Shown in pieces: positions 10,560 to 23,519 of a stretch of DNA of 64,000 bases. Under the pieces are notes generated by a model. The model saw only the letters and a program-made list of their open reading frames with translations. It made no database searches and had not been told where the DNA came from. The DNA lies in assembly GCA_029851415.1 (NCBI GenBank), contig CM056743.1, forward strand, positions 30,578,405 to 30,642,404, read 5' to 3'. The translations under genes and the position numbers were made by a program. The stretch's first letter is position 1, and each line of letters opens with the position of its first letter. The stretch comes from Eretmocerus hayati. Taxonomy: Eukaryota > Arthropoda > Insecta > Hymenoptera > Aphelinidae.

Positions 10560-11830
10560 GAAAATAGAGTCAGAATTTGAGTCGATTTTCGAGTCGAAAA
10601 TTGTTTCATAAAGTCGAGTCGAAAATCGAGTCGAAAATCGAGTCGATAATCGAGTCGATGACCGAGTCAGAAGCGAAAATAACGAGAAAACAAGAACTTG
10701 GCGAGTCAAACTGAAGGTTATAATTGCGTGAATTTCTACACAAACAAGAACTTGGCGAGTCAAACTCATGGTTATAATTGCGTGAATTTCGACACGGGTG
10801 GGAGTTGATCTACAACAGCAAGGAAGGACAGCGTATATAACGGGACCACGATATTTCGGACAAACAAACAAAACCTACGGGCGCGTTTACAAAGCAAACC
10901 ACTTGCGTGATGTCGTGGTCACACGATATATCGCAGTCACTTGATTCACAGTGACGTGATGAATCCGTTGCTACACTGTGGACAATGGACGGGAACAGGA
11001 AAAATTCTCGTCAGAATATTCTGTGTTCACTTCTCTCAAACACATCCCGTCTTCATGAGATGACGATGGTGAAAATCAAGTGATATACCATCATGGGAAT
11101 GGCACGGATTTATTTCACAAAAGCTAGCACCACCGAGAGAGGTGTTTCTGCAATCGACTCGATTATTGATTCGAAAATAGAGTCAAAAATCGAGTCGGAA
11201 ATCGAGTCAAAAATCGAGTCGAAAATCGAGTCGAAAATTGGGTTAATTTTTGGGGTATTACACTCACTGCATCAGAACTTATCAAATAGCCCGAGGATTC
11301 ACTCCATTCGACTGCAGAACGTTCCGAATTCAAGCTGATTGGAGAGTCAGCTTGGGTTGAAACTCGCCCAAGAAACTCACATATGCCTGCGTGAGTTTCT
11401 ACGCGAATTTGAGTAGATCGACGCCTGCGAGTGGAGACAGCCTTCATCGCAGGGGGGATCGATTCACGTAGATAGCATAGTGATCTTCTCTCCACTTTAT
11501 CGTGACGAGTTTCTGTTCATTTTCCCCACATACGTCGCTTCCTTATGAGATGACAATGAATGGAAGCTCGTGATATTTCAATATCGATACATCGTGAGAA
11601 TATTTCACGTTCCATCGGCTAGCACCTTAGAGATTGACAGTACTACAACTGACTTGATTATTGATTCAAAAATCGAGTCAAAAATCGAGTCGAAAATCGA
11701 GTCAAAAATCGAGTCGAAAATTGGGTTAATTATTGGGGTATTATACTCACTGCATCAGAACTTATCAAATAGCCCGAGAACTCACTCCTCTCGATTGCAG
11801 AAAAATCCGAATTCAAGCTGATTGGAGAGT
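10560..11830. repeat. 12-bp minisatellite blocks, left arm
   Basis: Runs of a 12-bp unit related to GAGTCGAAAATC occur at about 10550-10670, 11155-11240 and 11660-11725, set in longer repeat units that share TCAAGCTGATTGGAGAGT. Open frames reading (S)KIESKIES are simple translations of this satellite and not genes. Confidence 0.75.
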
Positions 11831-12321
11831 ACAAAATGAATCATTTCAGGAGTTTATGTCTGAGATAAGATTTTGACTCATACCGTATGACTCATTCGGA
11901 ATGAATCATCTGAGAAGGATATGTCCGAGAAAGATTTTGTCCCATACCGTATAACTCATACAGAATGAATCATTTCAAAAATGTATATGTGAGATAAGAT
12001 TATGACTCGTACCGTATGACTCATTTGAATTGAATCATTTCAGAAGAATATACCCGAGATGGAATTTTTCAAGCAAGATTTTTTGTCGACGGTAATTCTC
12101 TCATCAATTCTGGAGGAACTTTAGGATGGCTTCTTTGGCATTTTCAAGTGAATAATATTCTAGTTTTATTGCTCAAAAGGCTATCTGAAGTATCACAAAT
12201 ACAGATTCCATTCACTTCAATGCAAGACTGGCAAGTTTTCAAGACTCTCAATTCGACATGTCCCTTGACTTTAGCGTCAAGTTCTACGTATAGAATTTTT
12301 TCAGGCGGTGGACGCATGAAC

Positions 12322-12396
12322 TAGAATCATACCTAGTAGCTATATCGTGAACATTGATAAGGGTATACTTATGCATTGGGCATGATTCTAGTTCAG
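12322..12396. repeat. 13-bp-arm inverted repeat in left arm
   Basis: GAACTAGAATCAT and its exact inverse ATGATTCTAGTTC flank about 50 bp. The structure is mirrored in the right arm near 22955-23030. Confidence 0.6.
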
Positions 12397-14894
12397 CAGA
12401 TAATCCGTTACGAGCGCTACGGTCGTGGGACATTTCCAATTGTCAACTGAGGGTCCTCGATCACCTCCAGTGATAAAATGAGATTAAGAGACGAATTTCC
12501 ACCTCACGGGAAATCTGAAAATCTCAAGAATAGTCGTTTCAGGTGAGATGAACCATATGAAATGAATAGTTCCAGATGAACAAGGGAATCCTTTGAAACG
12601 ATATTATCTATGGACAATGATTTTTTTGTGATTCGAGAGAGACTTTGTATGACCTGTTTGGTCCCTTTGCAAGAACAATAATTCATTTCAATTGTTCAAA
12701 AAATCTGTTGGTATATAGAAAATACAGGAGTGATTTCATTGCAAGATAAGCAAAATTCCACAACTTTTGATGCCTAACTAGGTAACCTCGATCAAATTGA
12801 TTCAAACAAATCAAGAGCAAAAAATTGTGATAAAATCCAATTATACGAAAAATTTACAAGTCCAAAAATATCGACTCATCCGAGATGAATCATATCGGAT
12901 GAGCCGGCCTGGGGATAGAATCCCTGAATCGAAGATTTCTGTAAACGCTGTGCGATCTCTTGGCGGTATTCTCACGACAATGATGTTTTACTGTATCATC
13001 CGAGTAGTGATTTGCGATACGAAGAGTACAGGCTTGGTTTTCAATAATGCAAGATATGCAAAATATCGAGACCTCCGGATACTCCCCGAGAATCCTAGGT
13101 CAGCTTGATCAAAATGAAATAAAAGCAGAATATTGTGATCAGTTCCAGTACGACGAAAAATATGAGTCCCAAAAAATCGACTCATCTGAGATGATTCGTA
13201 TGAAATGAATCATTTAGGATGAATCGACTTGAGATAGAATCCCTCGATCAAAAATGTCTGTCGACTTTCAATCTCATGTCTACGTTATATGGAATCCTGG
13301 GCAATCTCTCGGGTATTGTCAACCCTTGGCTGACACACGTAGATCTATTCAACCCAAGGCCTTTTTTATGAGATCGCCACGCTCTTAATTCGAAGTTTCT
13401 GGGGCTAATACCGACAATTGTTGGTAGCCAAGTTGAGCTACTTACCGACGGTGTTTATAGCAACAGGTCTGGCCCCGCGCACCTTCCCACCACAGTCAAG
13501 CAAAGTTGCCGCTGGGTCTAAAGTACCCAGGCGTGCCAGCTGCGAGCCGCGTATTTTTCACTCGAATTTGTTTCATAGGCTGGAATTCATAGTCAGTTAT
13601 CAGCGATTAGAGTCAGTCGATTAAGGGCGCTGCGATCGCCATGGCGAGTCATTTTACATCCTAGGGCAAAGCGATCGCGACCCTTCTAATCCGCCGATCC
13701 TGATCTCGAATTAACGACTACGAATCCGAGCCTAAGGAGAGTAAATATGCTTCTGAACCACACCCACATACCTAGCCGACAGCCGTAAATTATGTGATCA
13801 ATTCGGCGTCCGATGCGTGGCTGAAAATACGAGTTACCTAGTCGAATCGTCTCTGTTCAGTCGACGAATCAAGTCAATTAGTCGAATCGTCTCAGTTGAG
13901 TTGATTCGTCGACTCAACTGAGACTTCTGGGATCCGTATTCCGATTCTTCATTCGACATTCTCGATCGACCAGGTGAATCAGTGCCAAAAACCAACCTTC
14001 ACATTAATTTCTTCGCGCTTGATTCGATTTTGGAGTACATTACGGTATCGAAACTTGACGGGGAAGAGGATATCTCCACACATATCTCGTTATATGATGA
14101 GGACACCAGCTAATCCTAGATTCTCAGGAATTCAAACGAAGAACTTTGAATCGAATTCATCAATAACAGAACTTTCTTTAAATTTGAACGAAGGGATTGA
14201 CTTCACAAAACGAACTCGAATTCATTGGAAATCTTGAATTCACTGATATTTTTTCACTCCGGAGGCATGCATGAGTTTATCGTAGATTTTATTAACTTGA
14301 AACCACAGTGAAGCAACAGGGGGTGGATAAGTTGTTAGTTTTGTCTTTACTCGCCCAGACGACATTCCTGAGGACTTACGTGGGTATCCTGGAATTTTTC
14401 AAATTAAACTGGGTTATATCACTGTCTGGCAAGATTGCCGGTTCACCTCAACCCGTTGACTTTCGAAGTGACTTCCGGTTTTCGCAACTACTTCCTGATG
14501 AGCAAAACATCAGATACTAATGTGAAAACCGTAAAAAATGCCGAAATTTGGAAGTTGAAAATATTTGGATTTCCATTCATTCTCTCAAAGGTGGTCGACT
14601 ATTGCGATCTGATTCTCAGGCCAAATAGATTCAACAATGTCCGAGAATTACTCTATTTTCGCAGATATTTCCAATGCTTCCATCAAGCGTTATCATGAAA
14701 TATCGAAAATAGCGCATGTCCGATATGTTAGGTATCAAAAGTCAACAGGATGAAGAGAAAGAGAATGGCGGAATTGAATTTTGTACGAAGATTTTGGGCT
14801 AACTTGCATTCGGCACGATACGAAATAGACAGAAAGGTCCATTCTTTCATCTCTTCAATCAGCCAGCCAGGTTAATACTCTGAAAATTCTCCCT

Positions 14895-15450
14895 TATCTG
14901 GAGGGATTCACGTCAACTCTTCAGGCTCGCATTTTGCACTCGAGAAGAGCTACTTTTGTACTATCTGAACTGCTCACTCATTGCCCTTAGGATAAAATCA
15001 ACATAGTCATATCCGACGTATTTTTCTCTAAGCTCTCTGATGGTGATGTCGGTTTTTGAAATTTTGGCCGGCCTAACGTCAAAAATTGAACTTCAAAGTT
15101 TGAAAGTGCTATAACTCTAAATTCCATATTTTAATATTCTTTTTGGCATTTTTAATCGAAAGATCAGACAATTTTACCTCGGAAACGTGAATAAAAAAAA
15201 TGGGTTTTCTCCAATTTTCCCAGAAAACTAGGCAAAAACGCAGTAGAACTCACAATTTTTGAGGTTACGTTGCCCAAAATTTGAAAAACCGTCTTCATCA
15301 TCAGAAAGCCGAGGGAAAATTCGTCGGATATAGCTATGTGAATTTTTTTCTAAAACCAATGAGTGAGCAGTTCAGAGCGCTCAAAAGTGGCTGTTCTCGC
15401 CCGCAAGATGCGAGCCAGGAGAGTTGACGTGAACCGCCCCATGTATCCTT
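14895..15450. repeat. Nested fold-back inside left arm
   Basis: About 200 bp (around TCACGTCAACTCT, CTGCTCACTCATTG and ATATCCGACG) occurs in one direction at about 14900-15110 and inverted at about 15250-15440. The arms are clearly diverged, so this fold-back is older than the large palindrome, which carries both copies in each arm (mirror at about 19900-20455). Confidence 0.7.
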
Positions 15451-17640
15451 TTCGAAATACACCAATGCTCGCATCGCGGGCTGAGATTTTGTAACACGAA
15501 ATACGCGCACGTAAATATTTCTAAATGACGATAGTTTGGAAATCCCTAGAAATCTATAAACCATCTACACGATTTGCGATAAATGAGAAAATTCCCGAAA
15601 TTCATGCCGAAGAAAATATGAACAATTTCAGGATCTATCATGAATATGGCTCCATCACGAGACGAGAGGATTGTCTATCTCAGAAACAATATCATGACGA
15701 ATCAGTACTCGAAACTCATTGGAGAATGGTCTCTCTTACCTGTGAGGCCAAAGTCTGCTATAGTGTGAGGCCATTACTCACGCCGTTACCTAGTGGGAAA
15801 TAGATTAATTCTCGATCCAAGAGCATGTTTTGGAAATAAGACAGTAACCCTACTTTGCTGCAAAAGAATCAATTCCATTGTAAGAAAGAATTTCACACCT
15901 TGGAGGAATTCAGAGTTCCTCAGATTTCAAATATAACGTGGACTTGCGTGATAAAATGTAATCTTTATGATTGGGAAGTGAAATGAAATTAGAAAATATT
16001 ATTTGTGTCAAAACCATGTTTTGGAAGCAGCTCAAAGCTTTTTTTTACATCTTCTGCCACGTGGAACTCTGTATGTACTCCAAATTCTCTGAATCATATC
16101 TATCATTCATAAACTTTATCAGAGAGAGATTACCTGGGGCTTAGAGTTAAAAGAAATAACCAAATCAATCACATGCAGCCATTTCTTCTAAACTTTCGAA
16201 AGCCTCTGAGTGGATCTGAGAACTGTTTCAAGAACTATCAATATCAGAAATTGTCAGTTTCAGCTGTGCATGCATGTACAGAGCCTCCATCTGACATTTG
16301 TGAGAACTTAGTTCCATCAGTGCACGAGCTGAAACAATCTTGAAAAATAACATCAACAATCGGATCTTATACTCCACCTGATAGACTATTTATCACAGCA
16401 TGATAGTTTTCTCCAGATCACCGATGTTTAATAATGACGCACGTAAGACGACCAAAAAAGTCAAGAAGTATCCCACCTGCGATGATGATGAGGATCAGTA
16501 TAAGTTGGTTTTGGTACGAAATGGATTTTTGAGTAAATTTCTAATCATGGTTTCGGTAAATCCTCCACACTGAATACTTGCCGTTCAAAAGAACAAACCA
16601 TTTGGCCCCTCCAAGTTCATTCAGACTGGATACATTTATCTGTGATGAAAATCAGAAGAGTATTACTGTCCAATTATCAAAGTAGTGGTAATAACGATAA
16701 TCACTCTCTACCAACCAGGAAACTTTGAATTGGTCGGGCTTTGCATTTCTGTATCAATCAAAATGATGAGAAAACTCACACGGAATCTTAGATTAGCTTG
16801 TCTTTCACAACAAATCAGTTCAAGCATTGCTTATCTGAGCAAAATATCAGTTGTTCGTTCCATGAGCACAGGTGCCAGTGAACCAGCAGTTTCTCTGCCA
16901 AAGAACGTTTGACTTTCCATGCCACTCAATTTAATGGCTGACGACATACAGGAACATTGTGACAGAGTGAATCATTTTCCATTATCTAGTGAGGTTCCTA
17001 GGTGAGTGAATATCAAACTCACTGGGAGCCATGAGACTCATGAGGTGGAATTATTCATGCACTTAGAGATATCGAGGCCCATCATCTGAGAACTCAAGAA
17101 TATTCACTATAACATCTACATTTGAAGGAGAAAGAATAACAATAAATGCTTTTCAAAAATGATGGAATGGTGTATCAGCAATGAGGATATGCAGAATCTG
17201 TCCTCTGCAATTGGAATAGAATATTCAGTTGGCCAATGTGGCACTATGCAAATACCTCCATGGGAAGCTCCTCAAGCGTACCAGTACTAAGCTCACATGT
17301 GCCGATCGTCCTGTGGATGACGTATCACCAAGACGAATGATGGACGCTTTGGGCCGAACCGAGCGAGCATCGTCGAGACGAGTAACTTGCGGATCCGTAA
17401 CGAGTCGAACTTGATATGGATACACGTTCGATTTAGTCGACCAGGATGTGCTACACATCCTTCGTGGAGAATCATCAGCTTCCGAGGATCGTCGGCTACG
17501 TAAAACGTGTTGATCTCCACGTGCAAATCCTAGCCAGCAACGTCTTCCTCCTGGACGAGACCTGCTTGCCGCATGTCGTCGCGGACAGTCGCGGATTTCA
17601 ACGGTTTTTCGAAGTCGCGCAGTCGCGCATGCCTTGGTGG

Positions 17641-17736
17641 AATGTACGGAATAAACGAACAGTGAATTAGGCAGTAAATGGATAGGAGGAACTTGGAACT
17701 GGAATTCCGTATGTCCCGGCGTCCCGCACCCGCCAC
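17641..17736. other. Centre of the giant palindrome
   Basis: About 95 bp of mostly unpaired sequence separates the arms. The bases next to it (CGCGCATGCC / GAGCATGCGCG) still pair imperfectly. Pairing is weakest in the innermost 250 bp, so the arms fade into the spacer. Confidence 0.6.
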
Positions 17737-19899
17737 GATGAGCATGCGCGTCGTCGAAACCGTTGAAATCAGTTGAAATCCGCGACTGTCCGCGACGACA
17801 TGAGGCTAGCAGGCCTCTTCGAGGAGGAAGACGTTGCTGGCCAGGATTTGCACGTGGAAATCAGATTGGAGCTGATGATTCTCCACGAAGGATGTGTAGC
17901 ACATCCTGGTCGACTAACTCGGACGTGTATCCATATCAAGTTCGACTCGTTACGGATCCGCAAGTTACTCGTCTCGACGATGCTCGCTCGGTTCGGCCCA
18001 AAGCGTCCATCATTCGTCTTGGTGATACGTCATCCAAAGGACGATCGGCACATGTGAGCTTAGTACTGGTACGCTTGAGGAGCTTCCCATGAAGGTATTT
18101 GCGTAAGGCCACATTGGCCAACTGAATATTCTATTCCAACTGCAGAGGACAGATTCTGAATATCCTCATTGTTGATACACCATTCCATCATTTTTGAAAA
18201 GCATTTATTGTTATTCTTTCTCCTTCAAATGTAGATGTTATAGTGAATATTCTTGAGTTCTCAGATGATGGGCCTCGATATCTCTAAGTGCATGAATAAT
18301 TCCACCTCATGAGTCTCATGGCTCCCAGTGAGTTTGATATTCACTCACCTAGGAACCTCACTAGATAATGGAAAATGATTCACTCTGTCACAATGTTCCT
18401 GTATGTCGTCAGCCATTAAATTGAGTGGCATGGAAAGTCAAACGTTCTTTGGCAGAGAAACTGCTGGTTCACTGGCACCTGTGCTCATGGCACGAGCAAC
18501 TGATATTTTGCTCAGATAAGCAATGCTTGAACTGATTTGTTGTGAAAGACAAGCTAATCTAAGATTCCGTGTGAGTTTTCTCATCATTTTGATTGATACA
18601 GAAATGCAAAGCCCGACCAATTCAAAGTTTCCTGGTTGGTAGAGAGTGATTATCGTTATTACCACTACTTTGATAATTGGACAGTAATACTCTTCTGATT
18701 TTCATCACAGATAAATGTATCCAGTCTGAATGAACTTGGAGGGGCCAAATGGTTTGTTCTTTTGAACGGCAAGTATTCAGTGTGGAGGATTTACCGAAAC
18801 CATGATTAGAAATTTACTCAAAAATCCATTTCGTACCAAAACCAACTTATACTGATCCTCATCATCATCGCAGGTGGGATACTTCTTGACTTTTTTGGTC
18901 GTCTTACGTGCGTCATTATTAAACATCGGTGATCTGGAGAAAACTATCATGCTGTGATAAATAGTCTATCAGGTGGAGTATAAGATCCGATTGTTGATGT
19001 TATTTTTCAAGATTGTTTCAGCTCGTGCACTGATGGAACTAAGTTCTCACAAATGTCAGATGGAGGCTCTGTACATGCATGCACAGCTGAAACTGACAAT
19101 TTCTGATATTGATAGTTCTTGAAACAGTTCTCAGATCCACTCAGAGGCTTTCGAAAGGTTAGAAGAAATGGCTGCATGTGATTGATTTGGTTATTTCTTT
19201 TAACTCTAAGCCCCAGGTAATCTCTCTCTGATGAAGTTTATGAATGATAGATATGATTCAGAGAATTTGGAGTACATACAGAGTTCCACGTGGCAGAAGA
19301 TGTAAAAAAAAGCTTTGAGCTGCTTCCAAAACATGGTTTTGACACAAATAATATTTTCTAATTTCATTTCACTTCCCAATCATAAAGATTACATTTTATC
19401 ACGCAAGTCCACGTTATATTTGAAATCTGAGGAACTCTGAATTCCTCCAAGGTGTGAAATTCTTTCTTACAATGGAATTGATTCTTTTGCAGCAAAGTAG
19501 GGTTACTGTCTTATTTCCAAAACATGCTCTTGGATCGAGAATTAATCTATTTCCCACTAGGTAACGGCGTGAGTAATGGCCTCACACTATAGCAGACTTT
19601 GGCCTCACAGGTAAGAGAGACCATTCTCCAATGAGTTTCGAGTACTGATTCGTCATGATATTGTTTCTGAGATAGACAATCCTCTCGTCTCGTGATGGAG
19701 CCATATTCATGATAGATCCTGAAATTGTTCATATTTTCTTCGGCATGAATTTCGGGAATTTTCTCATTTATCGCAAATCGTGTAGATGGTTTATAGATTT
19801 CTAGGGATTTCCAAACTATCGTCATTTAGAAATATTTACGTGCGCGTATTTCGTGTTACAAAATCTCAGCCCGCGATGCGAGCATTGGTGTATTTCGAA

Positions 19900-20455
19900 A
19901 AGGATACATGGGGCGGTTCACGTCAACTCTCCTGGCTCGCATCTTGCGGGCGAGAACAGCCACTTTTGAGCGCTCTGAACTGCTCACTCATTGGTTTTAG
20001 AAAAAAATTCACATAGCTATATCCGACGAATTTTCCCTCGGCTTTCTGATGATGAAGACGGTTTTTCAAATTTTGGGCAACGTAACCTCAAAAATTGTGA
20101 GTTCTACTGCGTTTTTGCCTAGTTTTCTGGGAAAATTGGAGAAAACCCATTTTTTTTATTCACGTTTCCGAGGTAAAATTGTCTGATCTTTCGATTAAAA
20201 ATGCCAAAAAGAATATTAAAATATGGAATTTAGAGTTATAGCACTTTCAAACTTTGAAGTTCAATTTTTGACGTTAGGCCGGCCAAAATTTCAAAAACCG
20301 ACATCACCATCAGAGAGCTTAGAGAAAAATACGTCGGATATGACTATGTTGATTTTATCCTAAGGGCAATGAGTGAGCAGTTCAGATAGTACAAAAGTAG
20401 CTCTTCTCGAGTGCAAAATGCGAGCCTGAAGAGTTGACGTGAATCCCTCCAGATA
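19900..20455. repeat. Nested fold-back inside right arm
   Basis: Mirror copy of the small fold-back at 14895-15450. Confidence 0.7.
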
Positions 20456-23400
20456 AGGGAGAATTTTCAGAGTATTAACCTGGCTGGCTGATTGAAGAGA
20501 TGAAAAAATGGACCTTTCTGTCTATTTCGTATCGTGCCGAATGCAAGTTAGCCCAAAATCTTCGTACAAAATTCAATTCCGCCATTCTCTTTCTCTTCAT
20601 CCTGTTGACTTTTGATACCTAACATATCGGACATGCGCTATTTTCGATATTTCATGATAACGCTTGATGGAAGCATTGGAAATATCTGCGAAAATAGAGT
20701 AATTCTCGGACATTGTTGAATCTATTTGGCCTGAGAATCAGATCGCAATAGTCGACCACCTTTGAGAGAATGAATGGAAATCCAAATATTTTCAACTTCC
20801 AAATTTCGGCATTTTTTACAGTTTTCACATTAGTATCTGATGTTTTGCTCATCAGGAAGTAGTTGCGAAAACCGGAAGTCACTTCGAAAGTCAACGGGTT
20901 GAGGTGAACCGGCAATCTTGCCAGACAGTGATATAACCCAGTTTAATTTGAAAAATTCCAGGATACCCACGTAAGTCCTCAGGAATGTCGTCTGGGCGAG
21001 TAAAGACAAAACTAACAACTTATCCACCCCCTGTTGCTTCACTGTGGTTTCAAGTTAATAAAATCTACGATAAACTCATGCATGCCTCCGGAGTGAAAAA
21101 ATATCAGTGAATTCAAGATTTCCAATGAATTCGAGTTCGTTTTGTGAAGTCAATCCCTTCGTTCAAATTTAAAGAAAGTTCTGTTATTGATGAATTCGAT
21201 TCAAAGTTCTTCGTTTGAATTCCTGAGAATCTAGGATTAGCTGGTGTCCTCATCATATAACGAGATATGTGTGGAGATATCCTCTTCCCCGTCAAGTTTC
21301 GATACCGTAATGTACTCCAAAATCGAATCAAGCGCGAAGAAATTAATGTGAAGGTTGGTTTTTGGCACTGATTCACCTGGTCGATCGAGAATGTCGAATG
21401 AAGAATCGGAATACGGATCCCAGAAGTCTCAGTTGAGTCGACGAATCAACTCAACTGAGACGATTCGACTAATTGACTTGATTCGTCGACTGAACAGAGA
21501 CGATTCGACTAGGTAACTCGTATTTTCAGCCACGCATCGGACGCCGAATTGATCACATAATTTACGGCTGTCGGCTAGGTATGTGGGTGTGGTTCAGAAG
21601 CATATTTACTCTCCTTAGGCTCGGATTCGTAGTCGTTAATTCGAGATCAGGATCGGCGGATTAGAAGGGTCGCGATCGCTTTGCCCTAGGATGTAAAATG
21701 ACTCGCCATGGCGATCGCAGCGCCCTTAATCGACTGACTCTAATCGCTGATAACTGACTATGAATTCCAGCCTATGAAACAAATTCGAGTGAAAAATACG
21801 CGGCTCGCAGCTGGCACGCCTGGGTACTTTAGACCCAGCGGCAACTTTGCTTGACTGTGGTGGGAAGGTGCGCGGGGCCAGACCTGTTGCTATAAACACC
21901 GTCGGTAAGTAGCTCAACTTGGCTACCAACAATTGTCGGTATTAGCCCCAGAAACTTCGAATTAAGAGCGTGGCGATCTCATAAAAAAGGCCTTGGGTTG
22001 AATAGATCTACGTGTGTCAGCCAAGGGTTGACAATACCCGAGAGATTGCCCAGGATTCCATATAACGTAGACATGAGATTGAAAGTCGACAGACATTTTT
22101 GATCGAGGGATTCTATCTCAAGTCGATTCATCCTAAATGATTCATTTCATACGAATCACCTCAGATGAGTCGATTTTTTGGGACTCATATTTTTCGTCGT
22201 ACTGGAACTGATCACAATATTCTGCTTTTATTTCATTTTGATCAAGCTGACCTAGGATTCTCGGGGAGTATCCGGAGGTCTCGATATTTTGCATATCTTG
22301 CATTATTGAAAACCAAGCCTGTACTCTTCGTATCGCAAATCACTACTCGGATGATACAGTAAAACATCATTGTCGTGAGAATACCGCCAAGAGATCGCAC
22401 AGCGTTTACAGAAATCTTCGATTCAGGGATTCTATCCCCAGGCCGGCTCATCCGATATGATTCATCTCGGATGAGTCGATATTTTTGGACTTGTAAATTT
22501 TTCGTATAATTGGATTTTATCACAATTTTTTGCTCTTGATTTGTTTGAATCAATTTGATCGAGGTTACCTAGTTAGGCATCAAAAGTTGTGGAATTTTGC
22601 TTATCTTGCAATGAAATCACTCCTGTATTTTCTATATACCAACAGATTTTTTGAACAATTGAAATGAATTATTGTTCTTGCAAAGGGACCAAACAGGTCA
22701 TACAAAGTCTCTCTCGAATCACAAAAAAATCATTGTCCATAGATAATATCGTTTCAAAGGATTCCCTTGTTCATCTGGAACTATTCATTTCATATGGTTC
22801 ATCTCACCTGAAACGACTATTCTTGAGATTTTCAGATTTCCCGTGAGGTGGAAATTCGTCTCTTAATCTCATTTTATCACTGGAGGTGATCGAGGACCCT
22901 CAGTTGACAATTGGAAATGTCCCACGACCGTAGCGCTCGTAACGGATTATCTGCTGAACTAGAATCATGCCCAATGCATAAGTATACCCTTATCAATGTT
23001 CACGATATAGCTACTAGGTATGATTCTAGTTCATGCGTCCACCGCCTGAAAAAATTCTATACGTAGAACTTGACGCTAAAGTCAAGGGACATGTCGAATT
23101 GAGAGTCTTGAAAACTTGCCAGTCTTGCATTGAAGTGAATGGAATCTGTATTTGTGATACTTCAGATAGCCTTTTGAGCAATAAAACTAGAATATTATTC
23201 ACTTGAAAATGCCAAAGAAGCCATCCTAAAGTTCCTCCAGAATTGATGAGAGAATTACCGTCGACAAAAAATCTTGCTTGAAAAATTCCATCTCGGGTAT
23301 ATTCTTCTGAAATGATTCAATTCAAATGAGTCATACGGTACGAGTCATAATCTTATCTCACATATACATTTTTGAAATGATTCATTCTGTATGAGTTATA

Positions 23401-23519
23401 CGGTATGGGACAAAATCTTTCTCGGACATATCCTTCTCAGATGATTCATTCCGAATGAGTCATACGGTATGAGTCAAAATCTTATCTCAGACATAAACTC
23501 CTGAAATGATTCATTTTGT

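Noticed and set aside
11093..11338. KIES-repeat open frames in the palindrome
   Set aside because: Direct translation of the 12-bp satellite; the same frames recur with different unit numbers in the other arm.
13418..13624. Possible conserved gene in the palindrome arm
   Set aside because: 68 codons with no recognisable motifs; mirrored exactly at 21726-21932 because of the palindrome, not because of selection.
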